From assembly GCF_003123685.1 (NCBI RefSeq), contig NZ_QCYJ01000170.1, positions 301,189-365,188 of the forward strand: a stretch of DNA of 64,000 nt. Direction: 5' to 3'. This stretch comes from Nocardia aurea. GTDB lineage: Bacteria; Actinomycetota; Actinomycetes; Mycobacteriales; Mycobacteriaceae. Below are positions 45,318 through 53,759 of this stretch, in pieces. The notes beneath the pieces are model-generated. The model saw nothing but the letters and a program-made list of their open reading frames with translations. It was not told the origin of the DNA and did not search any database. Each line of letters opens with the position of its first letter. The stretch's first letter is position 1. Position numbers and translations under genes: made by a program.

Positions 45318-46004
45318 ATGGACAGCCCAGGAATCGAACTCGACGACGAGCCCGCCGCGCCGTCGATGGCGCGATCCTCGCTGCTGCGCGAACTGCCGAC
45401 CACTCCACGCGGGCTGCGGACCAGGGCCGCGCTGGTCGCCGCGGCACGCAAGGTGTTCGAGCAACGGGGCTACCTGGAGACCAGGTTGTCCGATATCACC
45501 ACGTCCGCGAAATGTTCGGCCGGGACTTTCTACACCTATTTCGGAAGTAAAGAAGAGATCTTCGCCGCCGTTCTCGAGGTCGCGCAAGAGGACATGATGC
45601 ATCCCGGTATGCCGAGGGTGGCCGACGACGGCGATCCGGCGGCGATCATCGCGGCGTCCAATCGCGCTTATTTCGACGCCTATCGGCGCAATGCGAAACT
45701 CATGATCCTGCTCGAGCAGGTGGCCAATATCGACACCGAGTTCAGGACGTTGCGCCGTCTGCGCGGTGAGGCCTTCATCGCGCGCAATGCGCGCAGCATC
45801 CAGAATTTGCAGGAACGCGGCCTCGCCGACCCGGTGCTGGATCCGCTGCTGGCCTCCCAGGCGCTGTCGGGAATGGTCAGTAGGCTCGCTTTCAGCTACT
45901 TCTCGGCCGACGGCACGGAACGCGCGGGTGTGCCGCTGGACGATCTGGTCGATACCGCGACCAGGCTGTGGGTCAACGCGCTGCGGGTTCCGACCAAGAA
46001 GTAG
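45318..46004 (+). CDS. TetR-family transcriptional regulator, likely controlling the ACAD-SDR-kinase module
   Basis: This 228-residue regulator has a helix-turn-helix near residues 55-78 (RLSDITTSAKCSAGTFYTYFG). TATAAA lies close upstream of the ATG and no clear ribosome-binding site is present, so a very short leader or leaderless mRNA is possible. It sits directly upstream of the ACAD-SDR-kinase genes in the same direction, with a near-perfect 26-bp palindrome in between. Confidence 0.9.
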   Translation: MDSPGIELDDEPAAPSMARSSLLRELPTTPRGLRTRAALVAAARKVFEQRGYLETRLSDITTSAKCSAGTFYTYFGSKEEIFAAVLEVAQEDMMHPGMPRVADDGDPAAIIAASNRAYFDAYRRNAKLMILLEQVANIDTEFRTLRRLRGEAFIARNARSIQNLQERGLADPVLDPLLASQALSGMVSRLAFSYFSADGTERAGVPLDDLVDTATRLWVNALRVPTKK

Positions 46005-46012
46005 GACGCGCG

Positions 46013-46091
46013 AACGATACGTTCACACCCGGATAACCCCAGATGACAGGCGATATTCCGGGCATGAACTTGAAGTTGGTTTCAAATTCAT
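46013..46091. promoter_or_regulatory. Palindromes upstream of the ACAD-SDR-kinase operon
   Basis: Two inverted repeats lie between the tetR stop and the ACAD gene: GAACGATACGTTC (46013-46025, perfect) and a larger one at 46066-46091 with 10-bp arms TGAACTTGAA/TTCAAATTCA (one mismatch) around a 6-bp spacer. TATAGA follows at 46092. The larger is a good TetR-type operator. Confidence 0.65.
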
Positions 46092-46209
46092 ATAGACAGG
46101 TATGAACACGGCGTGGCCGCTGCGGGCGGCCGCGTCCGAGCAGGTCCCCGATCGACGCGCACCGGATCACCGATCACCGGCGCCCGTCCCACTATCGTCA
46201 GGAGCCACG

Positions 46210-47454
46210 ATGTCGCTGTTCGACACCTCCGAGCGCGCCGAGCGCTACCGGATCGAACTGCTCGAATTCATGGATTCGCATATCTACCCCGCCGAATCGG
46301 TCTACGAACAGCAGATGATCGAATCCGGCGATCCGCACTTCCAGCCGCCCATCCTGGACGAACTCAAAGCCGAAGCGCGGCGGCGCGGCCTGTGGAACCT
46401 TTTCCATCCGCATCCGGAATGGGGTCCCGGACTCACCAACCTCGAGTACGCGCCGCTGGCCGAGATCATGGGCCGCAGCCATATCGCGTCGGAAGCCTGC
46501 AACTGCAACGCGCCCGATACCGGCAATATGGAAGTGCTGACCCTGTTCGGCACCGACGAGCACAAGAAGAAATACCTCGAACCGCTGCTCGCGGGCACGA
46601 TGGCCTCGGCGTTCGCGATGACCGAACCGGGCGTGGCCAGTTCCGACGCCACCAATGTCGAATTGTCGATGGTGCGCGACGGGAACGAATACCTGCTCAA
46701 CGGCCGGAAATGGTTCGCCTCCAACGCGATGCACAAGAACTGCAAGGTGCTCATCGTGATGGGCAAGACCGATCCGACCGCCGCGACGCATCGTCAGCAG
46801 TCGATGATGGTCGTCCCGATCGACGCGCCCGGTGTCACGGTCATGCGCAATCTGCCGGTCTTCGGCTATCACGACCGCGAGGGACACGCCGAGATCGACT
46901 TCCGCGATGTCCGCGTCCCCGCCAAGGACGTACTCGCCGGTGAAGGCGAGGGTTTCGCAATCAGCCAGGCCCGCCTCGGCCCCGGTCGGATCCACCACTG
47001 CATGCGCTGTATCGGCATGGCCGAACGCGCGCTGGAACTGATGTGCACCAGGGCCGCGTCGCGCTCCACCTTCGGCAAGCCGATCAGCGAGAACGCCAAT
47101 ATCCAGGACTGGATCGCCGAATCCCGTATCGATATCGAGATGATCCGCCTGCTCACCCTCAAGACGGCCTATCTGATGGACACCGTCGGCAACAAGCAGG
47201 CGCGCACCGAGATCGCCGCGATCAAGGTGGCCGCCCCCAATATCGCGTTGAAGGTCATCGACCGCGCGATCCAGGTGCACGGCGGCGCGGGCGTCACCGA
47301 CGATTTCCCGCTGGCCATGGCCTGGGCGCATCTGCGCACCCTGCGGTTGGCCGACGGTCCGGACGAGGTGCACAAGCGCACCATCGCACGGCAGGAACTC
47401 GGCAAGTACCGCCGCGCGACCGCGGCGACGAACGGACAGCAGGTGCAGGCATGA
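46210..47454 (+). CDS. Acyl-CoA dehydrogenase, LvaC/ACAD11-like
   Basis: This 414-residue ACAD has FAMTEPGVASSDATN near residue 137, WFASNAMHKNCK after it, RSTFGKPI and the C-terminal IQVHGGAGVTDDFPLA. The PEV-type motif layout and the LFHP...GLTNLEYAPL N-terminus resemble the ACAD half of human ACAD10/11 and bacterial partners of kinase-type proteins. ATG 46210 has GGAG upstream. The stop overlaps the SDR start as ATGA, and a phosphotransferase gene follows. Together they match a 4-hydroxyacyl-CoA pathway, by inference. Confidence 0.9.
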   Translation: MSLFDTSERAERYRIELLEFMDSHIYPAESVYEQQMIESGDPHFQPPILDELKAEARRRGLWNLFHPHPEWGPGLTNLEYAPLAEIMGRSHIASEACNCNAPDTGNMEVLTLFGTDEHKKKYLEPLLAGTMASAFAMTEPGVASSDATNVELSMVRDGNEYLLNGRKWFASNAMHKNCKVLIVMGKTDPTAATHRQQSMMVVPIDAPGVTVMRNLPVFGYHDREGHAEIDFRDVRVPAKDVLAGEGEGFAISQARLGPGRIHHCMRCIGMAERALELMCTRAASRSTFGKPISENANIQDWIAESRIDIEMIRLLTLKTAYLMDTVGNKQARTEIAAIKVAAPNIALKVIDRAIQVHGGAGVTDDFPLAMAWAHLRTLRLADGPDEVHKRTIARQELGKYRRATAATNGQQVQA

Positions 47455-48233
47455 CGACCTTGGATCTCACAGGCCGGACCGCGATCGTCACCGGAGCCTC
47501 GCGTGGCATCGGCTTGGCCACCGCCGAGGCGATCGCCGCGGCCGGCGGCAACGTGGTGCTGACGTCGCGATCACAGGAGTCCGCGGACGCGGCCGCCGCA
47601 CAGGTCGGCCGCGGCGCGCTCGGTATCGCGGCACACGCCACCGATGCCGAGGCCGCGCGGCGCTGTGTCGAGTCGACGCTCGAAACCTTCGGCAGCATCG
47701 ACATTCTCGTCAACAACGCGGGCACCAATCCGGCCTACGGTCCGGTGATCGACCAGGACCACGCCCGCTTCGCCAAGACCTTCGACGTGAACCTGTGGGC
47801 ACCGATCCTGTGGACCTCGCTCGCGGTGGAAGCCTGGATGGGTGACAACGGCGGCTCGGTGGTCAACATGGCCTCCATCGGCGGGCTCGGATTCGAGCCG
47901 AATCTGGGCCTCTACAACGCCAGCAAGGCCGCGCTGATCCACCTCACCAAGCAGATGGCGCTGGAATTGTCACCGAAGATCCGGGTCAACGCCATCGCAC
48001 CGGGTGTCGTGCGCACCAAACTCGCCGCGGCGCTGTGGCAGGAGCACGAGGAACAGCTCACGGCGACAACAGCTTCGGGACGCATCGGCGAACCCGGCGA
48101 CGTCGCGTCGGCGATCGTGTTCCTGGCCTCCGACGCCGCGAGCTGGGTCACCGGCGAGACGATGGTGATCGACGGCGGGCAGCGACTCGGCGACGCGAGC
48201 GAGTTCCGCCGAGAGGCCACCGCGCGTGTCTGA
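47451..48233 (+). CDS. Short-chain dehydrogenase (3-oxoacyl reductase-like)
   Basis: This 260-residue SDR has TGASRGIG, NNAG, the active-site Ser region NMASIGG and YNASK, and the C-terminal FLASDAASWVTGETMVIDGG typical of FabG-like enzymes. Lying between an ACAD and a kinase gene with overlaps on both sides (4 bp and 8 bp), it likely acts on the 3-hydroxyacyl product or interconverts a keto and a hydroxy acid. Confidence 0.9.
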   Translation: MTTLDLTGRTAIVTGASRGIGLATAEAIAAAGGNVVLTSRSQESADAAAAQVGRGALGIAAHATDAEAARRCVESTLETFGSIDILVNNAGTNPAYGPVIDQDHARFAKTFDVNLWAPILWTSLAVEAWMGDNGGSVVNMASIGGLGFEPNLGLYNASKAALIHLTKQMALELSPKIRVNAIAPGVVRTKLAAALWQEHEEQLTATTASGRIGEPGDVASAIVFLASDAASWVTGETMVIDGGQRLGDASEFRREATARV

Positions 48234-49260
48234 GGTGAGTACAGCCGCCGGAGTCGATCCCGACGCGGTGGCGGGCTGGTTCGACACGCTCGGCGTCGAA
48301 TATCTCGGACGGTTGCGTTTCGAGCGGATGGGCCTGGGTCAGTCCAATCTGACCTACCTCGTCACCGACGCCGGACCCGGCCGCTGGGTACTGCGCAGGC
48401 CACCACTGGGCACGCTGCTCGCCTCGGCCCACGACGTCGCGCGCGAGGCGCGCATCATGGCCGCCCTCGAGCACACCGCCGTGCCGGTGCCGCGCATTCT
48501 GGGCGTGGCCGAGGACCCCGCGGTCAGCGATGTCGCCATGGTGCTCATGGAATTCATCGACGGCCAGATCATCGACACCATGGAGATCGCGCGTTCGCTC
48601 ACGCCCGAGCGGCGTCGCGCGATCGCGCTGTCGCTGCCGCGCACCCTCGCCGAGATCCACAGCGTCGATATCGAAGCCGTCGGACTCGGCGACCTGGCGA
48701 GCCGCAAGCCGTACGCCGAGCGTCAGCTGAAGCGGTGGGCGGGGCAGTGGGAGAAGTCCAGAACCAGGGATCTGCCCGAACTCGACGACCTCACCCGACG
48801 GCTCGGTGCGGCGATACCGGAACAGCGCGAGATCACGCTGGTGCACGGAGATTTCCACCTGCGCAACGTCATCGCGGATCGGGATTCCGGAGATCTGGTC
48901 GCCGCGTTGGACTGGGAACTGTCGACCCTGGGTGAGCCGCTGGCCGATATGGGCAGTCTGCTCGCCTACTGGACCGAACCCGGTGAAGACGGCGGCGATT
49001 TCCCCGCCTCGACCCTGCCCGGGTTTCCCGACCGCGGCGAGATGGCGGGCACGTACCTGGGACAGACCGGCCGCGATCCCGACGCGCTGCGGTACTGGCA
49101 TGTGCTCGGGTTGTGGAAACTCGCGGTCATCGCGGAGGGTGTCATGCGCCGGGCGATGGACGAACCGCAGAACCGGGCGGCCGCGGGCACGCCGACCGCC
49201 GACCGCATCGACGGACTGGTGCACACCGCGCGTCGGATCGCCGATGCGGCGGGGTTCTGA
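48226..49260 (+). CDS. APH-fold phosphotransferase, LvaA/ACAD10-11 kinase-like
   Basis: This 344-residue protein kinase-fold enzyme has GLGQSNLTYLV (glycine loop), VLRRPP, the catalytic loop LVHGDFHLRN near residue 207 and the metal-binding ALDWE. It resembles the phosphotransferase half of ACAD10/11 and LvaA of Pseudomonas putida, which phosphorylate 4-hydroxyacyl-CoA so that an ACAD can convert it. It is unlikely to be an antibiotic-resistance enzyme given its operon partners. The GTG start overlaps the SDR by 8 bp. Confidence 0.88.
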   Translation: MSEVSTAAGVDPDAVAGWFDTLGVEYLGRLRFERMGLGQSNLTYLVTDAGPGRWVLRRPPLGTLLASAHDVAREARIMAALEHTAVPVPRILGVAEDPAVSDVAMVLMEFIDGQIIDTMEIARSLTPERRRAIALSLPRTLAEIHSVDIEAVGLGDLASRKPYAERQLKRWAGQWEKSRTRDLPELDDLTRRLGAAIPEQREITLVHGDFHLRNVIADRDSGDLVAALDWELSTLGEPLADMGSLLAYWTEPGEDGGDFPASTLPGFPDRGEMAGTYLGQTGRDPDALRYWHVLGLWKLAVIAEGVMRRAMDEPQNRAAAGTPTADRIDGLVHTARRIADAAGF

Positions 49261-49355
49261 CCGACAGGCCAGGTGACCACCGTCGCCGTCGAGCGGACGG
49301 CCTCCGATAGGGTCGGACACGTTGATGTCGGCAGCGACCCTTTCGGTGGATCCCA

Positions 49356-50153
49356 GTGATGATCGAGATCGGACTTGCGGTAATCGCCGTGGCGGAGGCC
49401 GTCGGCTTGGTCGTGCTGTGGCTGCTGCTCGCGCGCAGCCGCCGCGACGTCGCGGAACTCGAGCGCCGGGTCGAGACACGTCGACTGCTGAAGAACGGCG
49501 GCCGGGAAGCGGTCAAGACCGTATGGGAAACAGCGAACCTGCTGCGTAAGAAAGGGTTTCGCGGAGCGGTCCTCAGCTCGATCGAGGATCTGGCCGGCTG
49601 GGCCCAGGTCGAACGACCGGACCTGGCACGGTTGACCCCCGACGGTCGGGTCACGATCGCGTTCTCCGATATCGAAGGGTCCACCGCGCTCAACGAGCGA
49701 CTCGGCGATCGGGCCTGGGTCACACTGCTCGACCGCCACGACCGACTGATCCGCAGACTCGTCACCGCCCACGCCGGACACGTGGTGAAGGGCCAGGGAG
49801 ACGGCTACATGATCGCGTTCGCCGAGGCCGAGCACGCCGTGCGCTGCGGCATCGACATCCAACGCTCACTCGGCGACGCCACCGCGAAATTCACCGGGCG
49901 CGAACATGTTCGAGTGCGCATCGGCATCCACTCGGGCACCTCGGTTCGCCGCGGCGACGATCTGTTCGGACGCAACGTGGCGATGGCGGCCCGGGTGGCC
50001 GGGCAGGCCGACGGCGGGGAAATCCTCGTCAGCGAGGAAGTGCGCACCGCGGTGAGCGACGAGCCCGGCATCGTCGTCACCGCCGCGCGGGACGTCGAAC
50101 TCAAGGGGTTCCAGGGAATCCATCGCCTCTACGCGGTCGAGAGCGGGCGCTGA
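49356..50153 (+). CDS. Membrane-anchored class III adenylate/guanylate cyclase
   Basis: This 265-residue protein has one N-terminal membrane helix (residues 4-26), a basic linker, and a class III cyclase domain from about residue 95. Motifs include IAFSDIEGST with the metal-binding Asp pair (DI and later KGQGDGYMIAF) and the NVAMAARVAG transition-state segment. It should make a cyclic nucleotide at the membrane. The GTG at 49356 is followed directly by ATG, either of which could start. Its link to the upstream kinase operon (95-bp gap) is uncertain. Confidence 0.9.
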   Translation: MMIEIGLAVIAVAEAVGLVVLWLLLARSRRDVAELERRVETRRLLKNGGREAVKTVWETANLLRKKGFRGAVLSSIEDLAGWAQVERPDLARLTPDGRVTIAFSDIEGSTALNERLGDRAWVTLLDRHDRLIRRLVTAHAGHVVKGQGDGYMIAFAEAEHAVRCGIDIQRSLGDATAKFTGREHVRVRIGIHSGTSVRRGDDLFGRNVAMAARVAGQADGGEILVSEEVRTAVSDEPGIVVTAARDVELKGFQGIHRLYAVESGR

Positions 50154-50204
50154 CCCGAACCGTCCCGGGCGACCTCTCTCTGCCGACGAACTGGTGGACG
50201 CCGT

Positions 50205-51308
50205 TCAGGCGGGCAGTCGCGGCTCCCGATCCGGCGCCCACATCAGACCTTTGATGATCGCGGCCTGCGGTATGTCCTCGACGGCGACGAGTCCGACCGG
50301 GGCATTGCACACCCAGTCGATCGCGTTGACCGCCCTGGCCGCGGTGGAGATGCAGCCCGCGTCCGTCGGGTCGAGCACCGGGTGGGACACGTGCGTGTTC
50401 ACCTCCACCCTCGGGTCGCCGTCGATGACGACGCGGTGCACGCCGACGTGCCCGTCGGGCGGAAAGTCCCAGTCGGGCGCGGCGGCCGAGGTGAGTCGAT
50501 TGACATGTTCGAGGGTGATGACGACTCTGCCGTCGATCACACCCTCGGTGGCGAATCGCACCGCCGCCATCTGCCCCGGATGCACGGTCATCATCGTGCA
50601 GTCGATGCGTTCCGGGGTGAACCAGCGTTCGGTTCGCTGACGGACCTCGTCCAGCGTGATGCCGAGACCGTCGGCCAGGCTCCGCACCTGACCGCCCCAC
50701 ATCGACTCGACGACACCGGGCAGATACAGCGGAGGCAGTTCGTCGTCCTCGGACACGCCGAATCCCATGGCGGCTCCGGTGTATTCGGCGTCGTCGTAGT
50801 TCGCGTAGTCGAAGATCTCCTGCACGGTGATCGTGGCGACCCGGGTCGCCAAACTCAGGGCGGTGTGCACCAGGGTGTCGCCGGAATAGCCCGGATCGAT
50901 CCCGTTGATGTAGAGCGAGGAGCCGCCCGCGGCGCACGCCTTCTCCAGCGGCTCCCGCACCCAGTCACCGGCGTAGCGCGGAGCGGCCATCCACACGAAC
51001 GACGTACCGACGACGTCGATGCCCGCTGCCAGGATCTTCGACAGCTCTTCGATGGCTTCCATCGGCCGGGTCTCGGCCAGTGCCGTGTACACGACACAGT
51101 CCGGCCGCAGTGCGATCAGGGCGTCGACATCGTCGGTGGCGATCACACCGGTGGGCTCGCTCCAGTCACACAGCTCGGAGGCGTCGCGCCCGATCTTGGA
51201 AGGGCCGGAGGCGTGCACGCCGACCAGCTCGAGGTCCGATCGGCCGATGATCGCCCGCAGCGAGTGACGCCCGACGTTACCTGTGGAGAACTGGACTACT
51301 CTGCGCAC
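50205..51308 (-). CDS. DapB-fold NAD(P)-dependent oxidoreductase (dihydrodipicolinate reductase-like)
   Basis: This 367-residue protein starts with a Rossmann motif FSTGNVGRHSLRAI and the DapB-like ELVGVHA strand, followed by VVGTSF and a C-terminal mixed domain. It is too long and lacks the lysine-pathway signature of true DapB. It belongs to a large actinobacterial family of unknown substrate, and a paralogue lies at 52647. It diverges from the LLM oxidoreductase, with two related palindromic elements between them. Confidence 0.82.
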   Translation of the reverse strand: MRRVVQFSTGNVGRHSLRAIIGRSDLELVGVHASGPSKIGRDASELCDWSEPTGVIATDDVDALIALRPDCVVYTALAETRPMEAIEELSKILAAGIDVVGTSFVWMAAPRYAGDWVREPLEKACAAGGSSLYINGIDPGYSGDTLVHTALSLATRVATITVQEIFDYANYDDAEYTGAAMGFGVSEDDELPPLYLPGVVESMWGGQVRSLADGLGITLDEVRQRTERWFTPERIDCTMMTVHPGQMAAVRFATEGVIDGRVVITLEHVNRLTSAAAPDWDFPPDGHVGVHRVVIDGDPRVEVNTHVSHPVLDPTDAGCISTAARAVNAIDWVCNAPVGLVAVEDIPQAAIIKGLMWAPDREPRLPA

Positions 51309-51429
51309 TGTCTTTCACCTGTCTCGATGCCGCCCGAGCTCGAATGCTCTGTCGTTTTCCGACCGGATCGAGCGGTCGGCAGCACTGGATTGTCGTCGGT
51401 CGGTGACGTCACGCGTACCGACACGGCGC

Positions 51430-51541
51430 TACCGTAGCACTTACGGTAAGCAGGACGGGCGCATTCCGAGAAATAAGACCAACCGGTCCGGTAACGGCCG
51501 GGAACAGACTGGCACACCACTTACCATTCTTCCTACAGTAA
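51430..51541. promoter_or_regulatory. Paired palindromic elements in the DapB-like/LLM divergent promoter
   Basis: A perfect inverted repeat TACCGTA-N5-TACGGTA lies at 51430-51448. A related element, TACC-N8-TACAGTAA, lies at 51522-51541, 31 bp before the LLM start. Both fit TACC-N8-TACnGTAA, suggesting one repressor with two sites. The gene for that regulator is not obvious in this window. Confidence 0.6.
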
Positions 51542-51572
51542 TGTTCTCCACACCATCTGGACGGAGGCCCGA

Positions 51573-52628
51573 TTGAAGGTGGATGCGGCGTTCCTACTCG
51601 ATTTCGCGCAGTGGAGATCGGCGGCTCGACAGGCCGAGGACGTGGGGTTCGACGGTGTGGTCAGCCCGGAACTGGCCCATGATCCGTTCCTGCCGCTGGC
51701 GACGGCGGCCGGTGCGACCTCGCGGGTGGACCTCATCACCGGAATCGCCGTCGCTTTCGCCCGAAGTCCCATGACGGTGGCGGTGACCGCGTCGGACCTG
51801 CACCGCGGCTCGGACGGGCGCATGATCCTCGGACTCGGAACCCAGGTCAAAGCCCATATCTCCCGGCGGTATTCGATGACCTGGTCGCATCCGGCCGCGC
51901 GGATGCGCGAATACGTTCTCGCGTTGCGCGCCATCTGGTCGTCGTGGAACGAACGGGAGCCGCTGCGGTTCGAGGGCGAGTTCTATCGCCACACACTGAT
52001 GACACCGGTTTTCGACCCGGGCCCGAGTCCGGTGGGCGATCCGAGGATATTCCTCGCCGCGGTGGGCCCGGCCATGACCGAGGTCGCCGGTGAGGTCGCC
52101 GACGGGCTGATGCTGCACGGATTCACCACCCCGGCCTTCGTGCGGGAGGTGACCATGCCCCGCCTGAAATCCGCGCTGACCACCGCCGGACGCCGCCGAT
52201 CCGATATCGAGGTGACATTGCCGGTCATGGCGTTGATCGCCGCGACCGAACGCGAACGGACCGAGAAGGTCGAAGCGGCACGCGCACAGCTGGCCTTCTA
52301 CGGATCGACCCCGGCCTATCGCCCCGTGCTGGAACATCACGGGTGGGGTGCGCTCGGCGACGAATTGCATCGACTGTCCAGAGACGGCGCGTGGACGACC
52401 ATGGCGGCACTGATCGACGATCAGGTCGTCGAGACGTTCAACGTCATCGCCGAATCGCCCACGGCGGCGGCAGCCGAGATCCTCCGCCGCTACGGCACGA
52501 CGATCGACCGCCTACAGATCGGATTCGATCCGACGGCCCCGAGCGAGGGCGCCGCGCTGCTCGCGGCGATCCGGACCGCGACAGCCACCCCGGATGCGGT
52601 CCCGGCCACCGACCTCGGGATCGCGTAG
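51573..52628 (+). CDS. LLM-class F420-dependent oxidoreductase
   Basis: This 351-residue luciferase-like TIM-barrel protein has VDAAFLLDFAQW at the start, GIAVAFARSPM, LGLGTQVKAHI and FLAAVGPAMTEVAGEVADG. The length and motifs fit F420-type members of the LLM family (TIGR03617-like). The start is TTG at 51573, decided by ACGGAGG five bases upstream. The flavin or F420 choice is known only for relatives. It lies 18 bp from the convergent second DapB-like gene. Confidence 0.9.
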   Translation: MKVDAAFLLDFAQWRSAARQAEDVGFDGVVSPELAHDPFLPLATAAGATSRVDLITGIAVAFARSPMTVAVTASDLHRGSDGRMILGLGTQVKAHISRRYSMTWSHPAARMREYVLALRAIWSSWNEREPLRFEGEFYRHTLMTPVFDPGPSPVGDPRIFLAAVGPAMTEVAGEVADGLMLHGFTTPAFVREVTMPRLKSALTTAGRRRSDIEVTLPVMALIAATERERTEKVEAARAQLAFYGSTPAYRPVLEHHGWGALGDELHRLSRDGAWTTMAALIDDQVVETFNVIAESPTAAAAEILRRYGTTIDRLQIGFDPTAPSEGAALLAAIRTATATPDAVPATDLGIA

Positions 52629-52646
52629 GCGGCGACCGGCCCGACC

Positions 52647-53693
52647 TCACCGTGGCGTCGTATTGGCGGTCATCGGAGGAAGGTCCGCGTAGGTGACGAT
52701 GCCAGGTCGAGCGGCGACGACGGCCGGGATGGCGTTGACCGCCGGGGAGGCGGTCAATGTCGTTCCCATGAGTGCGAACTCGGCCATGGTGGCGGTTTCC
52801 ATGTTCTGCGGAAGGAAGTCGATGCGCAGGTTGACCTGCGGGTCGGCGCGAACTTCGATGAGGTAGCCCATCAGGGTCTTCCACGCGGGCTCGAGATCGG
52901 TGCCGAGTGTCCAGCGCGCGTTCAATTCGATGACATCGGCACCGTCGACAACCCCGAACCAGGTGATGTCGATTCCCGCCACGGTTCCGCGTGCCACATC
53001 ACGTCCCGCGACATCCAAATCCTTGGTGGCATGCGCGAATTCGACCTCGTAGCGGATATCGTCGAGCGTCACTCCCATGACCCGGGCCATCATCTCGACG
53101 GCGTCGCGGAACTCTTCCACCCCCGCGGCGACATCCTCGGCATGGCCGGGATCACCGGCCGGGCGGCCCCAACCGAAATCGTCCTGGTTGCCGTCGGCGG
53201 ACAGAAATGCCAGATCGAACGATTCGGTGACGCGGATCGACCGGAGATTACGTGACACTCCGGAAGCGACCGCGGCGAGATACTCGATCCACCCCGGATT
53301 GACGCCGCTGCCGAAAAGGCTCGCGTTACCGGAGATCGCGGCCTTCTCGAGTCGAGTTCGCGCGTCGGCGCCGATCGCGGCGCCGGTGATGAATTCGGCC
53401 GTCGTCACGATGTTTATTCCGGCTTCCAACAGCAGGCACAGGTGCCCGACATCCGGATATAACGGCATATAGGCGACGCAGTCGGGGCGCAGCGCGATGA
53501 TCTCGGCGATATCGTCGGTGGCGACGACGCCGAGCGTGCGCGCCAATCCACCGAGTTCACCGGCGTCGAGTCCGACCTTGTCGGCGCTGAACGCGTATAC
53601 ACCGACGAGTTCCATATCCTCGCGGTCGACGATCGATCTCAGCGACGCTCGCGCGACATTTCCGGTGGTCCATTGGGCAATTCGAAGGGTCAC
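52647..53693 (-). CDS. Second DapB-fold NAD(P)-dependent oxidoreductase
   Basis: This 348-residue paralogue of the protein at 50205 has TTGNVARASLRSI, MELVGVYAFSADKVG and the shared IIALRPDCVAYMPL strand (IALRPDCVVYTAL in the other). The central stretch is Asp/Gly-rich. It precedes a hypothetical gene and the molybdopterin enzyme on the same strand, so it may be the last gene of a three-gene unit reading 57039 to 52647. Substrate unknown. Confidence 0.82.
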   Translation of the reverse strand: MTLRIAQWTTGNVARASLRSIVDREDMELVGVYAFSADKVGLDAGELGGLARTLGVVATDDIAEIIALRPDCVAYMPLYPDVGHLCLLLEAGINIVTTAEFITGAAIGADARTRLEKAAISGNASLFGSGVNPGWIEYLAAVASGVSRNLRSIRVTESFDLAFLSADGNQDDFGWGRPAGDPGHAEDVAAGVEEFRDAVEMMARVMGVTLDDIRYEVEFAHATKDLDVAGRDVARGTVAGIDITWFGVVDGADVIELNARWTLGTDLEPAWKTLMGYLIEVRADPQVNLRIDFLPQNMETATMAEFALMGTTLTASPAVNAIPAVVAARPGIVTYADLPPMTANTTPR

Positions 53694-53759
53694 GATATGT
53701 TCCTCGGCTCTCGGGCCTCGATGACGTCGGCCGTCGACGGATGTGATGGCCGCACAGGT

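Noticed and set aside
48226..49260. Aminoglycoside resistance gene
   Set aside because: The phosphotransferase fold is present, but the operon with an ACAD and SDR points to acyl-CoA metabolism.
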